A stretch of 64,000 nt of DNA from Caldisericum exile_A. GTDB lineage: Bacteria; Caldisericota; Caldisericia; Caldisericales; Caldisericaceae. The DNA lies in assembly GCF_047785965.1 (NCBI RefSeq), contig NZ_JBLOBF010000005.1:49405-113404 (forward strand), read 5' to 3'. Below the pieces are notes generated by a model. That model ran no database searches and was not told where the DNA came from. It was given only the letters and a program-made list of their open reading frames with translations. Each line of letters starts with the position of its first letter. Position 1 is the first letter of the stretch. Of this stretch, positions 61,725-64,000 are shown in pieces. A program made the position numbers and the translations under genes.

Positions 61725-62060
61725 TACTTGCATGAGAGTAATTTTCGCAGTTTTTCTTTAAATCTTGATGTTTCAGAAATTTTTAAGCCAATAATAGTAG
61801 ATAGAACAATCTTTACTTTGATTAACAAAAATATGGTTGATGAATCATCATTTGAAAAACGCCTAAACGGAATTTACCTAAATGAAAGAGGAGCAAGAGA
61901 CTTTGTTAAAGTTCTTGATGAAAGATTAAATGCTACAATAAACCACAAAGGGCTTGGAAGGAATGTTTCTTACAGAACTTTAATTCGTCTTGAGTTGTAT
62001 AAGATCGAAAAACATATAATGGGGGAAAAAGAATATTCACCTTTCGTGTCGGAGTGGTAA
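61725..62060 (+). pseudogene. cas1: cas1, 3' half, beyond the insertion
   Basis: C-terminal 111 residues of Cas1 in the same frame as the 5' half once the insertion is removed. It holds the catalytic histidine in YLHESNF (residue 222 of the restored protein) and the acidic pair in LNLDVSEIFKP (aspartate 234 and glutamate 237), then IVDRTIFTLINK and RTLIRLELYKIEKHI typical of the Cas1 end. The spacing from glutamate 154 to histidine 222 matches the family. A TTG at 61728 with AGAGG nine bases upstream could start a separate C-terminal fragment (MHESNF). cas2 begins at the base after its stop. Confidence 0.92.
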
Positions 62061-62324
62061 ATGTATTTGATTGTGGTTTACGATGTGGAAGAAGATAGGG
62101 TTGCCAAGGTGTTAAAGTGTGGAAGGAAATATCTAAATTGGGTGCAAAATTCGGTTTTAGAAGGAGAAATTACAGAAGCCAAATTTGAGAAATTTAAAAG
62201 GGAGCTTAATGATATTATTGAGAAAGATAAAGATTCAATTATATTTTATATTTTAAGGGAACAATACTACGCAAAGAAGGAGATATTGGGTGTTGTTAAG
62301 AATGATCTTGATAATATTCTATAA
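62061..62324 (+). CDS. cas2: CRISPR adaptation protein Cas2
   Basis: Small dimeric partner of Cas1 in spacer integration. At 87 residues it has the expected start MYLIVVYDVEEDRVAKVLKCGRKYLNWVQNSVLEGEIT, where the aspartate after VVY is the conserved Cas2 residue. IIFYILREQYYAKKEILG follows in the second half. ATG directly follows the cas1 stop, so it was coupled to cas1 and now depends on transcription past, or from within, the insertion. The CRISPR leader begins at its stop codon. Confidence 0.95.
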   Translation: MYLIVVYDVEEDRVAKVLKCGRKYLNWVQNSVLEGEITEAKFEKFKRELNDIIEKDKDSIIFYILREQYYAKKEILGVVKNDLDNIL

Positions 62325-62527
62325 GACGAAGAGACATTTTTATGTCGACCTGTAATAGCGCAAAAACTATGCTCCATCGACATAATGATATTTAGAAAAT
62401 TATACTTTAACTTAAACTTTTTATTTCTGTATTTTTTAACTTTAATAATTCTTTAAGATCAGTCATTTGAATAAAAAAACTTGAAAATTGCAAAAATTAA
62501 ATATAATATAATTGATACTTTTTTGCT
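62325..62527 (+). promoter_or_regulatory. CRISPR leader
   Basis: A 203-base AT-rich stretch between cas2 and the first repeat. It holds a perfect 9-bp inverted repeat, TTATGTCGA (62340-62348) with TCGACATAA (62377-62385), over a 28-base loop. The array promoter should be here; AAATATAATATAATTGATAC just before the first repeat contains -10-like TATAAT boxes. Confidence 0.8.
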
Positions 62528-64000
62528 GTTTTTAGAGTACCTTACAGGGATTGAAACACAACGGAAAAATTGTTTTGAAAGGCGGTGTAGACTCTTGTTT
62601 TTAGAGTACCTTACAGGGATTGAAACTTGTAATACCAGAAGGCTTCTGGCCCTCCTGAAGATTGTAGGTTTTTAGAGTACCTTACAGGGATTGAAACTCC
62701 CGCAGGACGGGCACTTATACTGTTTGATGAAATGTTTTTAGAGTACCTTACAGGGATTGAAACAAGATCGTATTTTGGGCGCGATTACGGGGAACCATGA
62801 AAGTTTTTAGAGTACCTTACAGGGATTGAAACAAAAACTTATCTACGTCTTCTTTTGGGAAAGTTATCGTTTTTAGAGTACCTTACAGGGATTGAAACGT
62901 GATGAATGGAATCGGATCTTAAAAAAGGATGCTAGTTTTTAGAGTACCTTACAGGGATTGAAACTGTTCTTCCTCCTCTCTTTCTAATGTATCAATTAAT
63001 GAGTTTTTAGAGTACCTTACAGGGATTGAAACCGCATTCGCATGGACGGAAACAAAAAAGATTTACATGGTTTTTAGAGTACCTTACAGGGATTGAAACA
63101 TTTAACTTTTCAAAATTATGATTGTCAAAATCATAGTTTTTAGAGTACCTTACAGGGATTGAAACATTAATATTAATAAAATCATATTTATTTGAAATTT
63201 AAGTGTTTTTAGAGTACCTTACAGGGATTGAAACAGTCTTCTATAGCGATAGTTCGTGTTTTGCCGTCTTGTTTTTAGAGTACCTTACAGGGATTGAAAC
63301 TTAAATTTTCTTAATAATTCTGACTTTTTTTATTTTGTTTTTAGAGTACCTTACAGGGATTGAAACCAATACTCTTCTAAAATTTCCGATCCTATAAATT
63401 TTCGTTTTTAGAGTACCTTACAGGGATTGAAACTTCACAATAGATTTTAACTATATTCTTTTAAGTTTGGTTTTTAGAGTACCTTACAGGGATTGAAACT
63501 TGGTACTATCATAATTATAAGAAACTACATACTCGTTTTTAGAGTACCTTACAGGGATTGAAACTTGAAGACAATTTAAGAAGTAAAAGTAAAATACTAT
63601 GTTTTTAGAGTACCTTACAGGGATTGAAACACATTCAGACCATTAAACGATTATCATCACTACCACGTTTTTAGAGTACCTTACAGGGATTGAAACAAGA
63701 AAAATTCAAAGTAATATAGATAAGTATTTAATGTTTTTAGAGTACCTTACAGGGATTGAAACACCTCTCGGCAAGCGTCTTTTCTTGTAAAGCTTCGGCC
63801 ATTTTTAGAGTACCTTACAGGGATTGAAACTCCACTCCTTATTATTATAATCAAAAACACTATAAAGTTTTTAGAGTACCTTACAGGGATTGAAACTAAA
63901 GCTGTATTAAGAACTTCATCTCAGACAATCATGTTTTTAGAGTACCTTACAGGGATTGAAACTTACATTTTGAAAGTAGTATAAAAATAGTATAATATAT
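62528..64000 (+). CRISPR. CRISPR array, at least 22 repeats, continues past the window
   Basis: Twenty-two copies of a 30-base repeat that starts GTTTTTAGAG and ends GGATTGAAAC, separated by 21 complete spacers of 35-41 bases (mostly 36), with part of another spacer at the window edge. All copies read identical except that at 63801, whose first base is A instead of G. The ATTGAAAC end is typical of type I-B repeats and gives the 8-base crRNA handle. The leader and cas2 lie to the left, so the newest spacers are at the left end. I saw no spacer matching the cas1 insertion or any other part of the window by eye. Confidence 0.98.

Noticed and set aside
62481..62675. 64-codon frame starting in the leader
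   Set aside because: It reads through CRISPR repeats and gives repeated peptide text.
62558..63932. Self-targeting spacers
   Set aside because: No spacer was seen by eye to match the window, including the cas1 insertion; a full search was not possible.
1..64000. tRNA or rRNA genes
   Set aside because: No cloverleaf with a conserved T-loop (GGTTCGAATCC-like) or rRNA-like sequence was recognised on either strand.

Overview
The window is AT-rich, densely packed bacterial DNA. Strong Shine-Dalgarno sites, overlapping start and stop codons, and recognisable -35/-10 promoters are common. Gene content points to a thermophilic, strictly anaerobic, amino-acid- and purine-using bacterium: a class III-type ribonucleotide reductase, flavin-dependent ThyX, a 2-oxoacid:ferredoxin oxidoreductase with two butyrate kinases, a molybdenum hydroxylase, a TtuA-like tRNA thiolase next to TrmI, and copper-amine-oxidase-like surface domains. 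A Caldisericum-like lineage would fit, but that is a guess from gene style, not a search.

Layout. 1-9.5 kb: 3' end of a 5'-nucleotidase gene, thyX and nrdD (minus strand), HU, and a complete branched-chain amino-acid ABC transporter (livKHMGF), then yqeY. 9.7-20.2 kb: a run of same-strand genes holding butyrate kinase, a P-loop ATPase, ferredoxin plus three 2-oxoacid oxidoreductase subunits, a cupin, an SDR, an SbcD-like nuclease, a 960-residue lysozyme-like surface protein and a molybdopterin-binding protein. The liv, oxidoreductase and kinase genes together suggest fermentation of branched-chain amino acids to acids with ATP gain. 20.2-21.6 kb is a non-coding block of hairpin-rich repeats. 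21.6-30.5 kb is a nine-gene purine/pyrimidine operon: preT, preA, three molybdenum hydroxylase subunits, MocA-like and XdhC-like maturation factors, and an SsnA/8-oxoguanine-deaminase-like hydrolase.

30.5-44.9 kb is a decayed region. It has ABC transporter, lipoprotein, hydrolase and transposase remnants, a 627-bp duplicated gene fragment, a dispersed IS-end-like repeat, and a second copy of the 20-kb repeat family. A few intact genes survive: a butyrate kinase paralogue, an ABC-2 exporter and several lipoproteins. 44.9-48.6 kb holds peroxiredoxin, nitroreductase, isochorismatase, TtuA-like and TrmI genes.

48.6-64 kb is a type I-B CRISPR-Cas locus (cas6-cas8b-cas7-cas5-cas3-cas4-cas1-cas2) followed by an array of at least 22 repeats that runs off the window. 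The main discovery is that cas1 is cut in two by a 5,255-bp insertion, two codons before its catalytic histidine. The insertion carries a minus-strand set of genes: a small ORF, an SSB, a small coiled-coil protein, a one-chain nuclease-methylase-specificity restriction enzyme, and a TnpB whose third RuvC aspartate position reads glutamine. Removing exactly 5,255 bp restores a 330-residue Cas1 with all catalytic residues. The adaptation module therefore appears to have been captured by a TnpB-bounded element carrying a rival defence enzyme.
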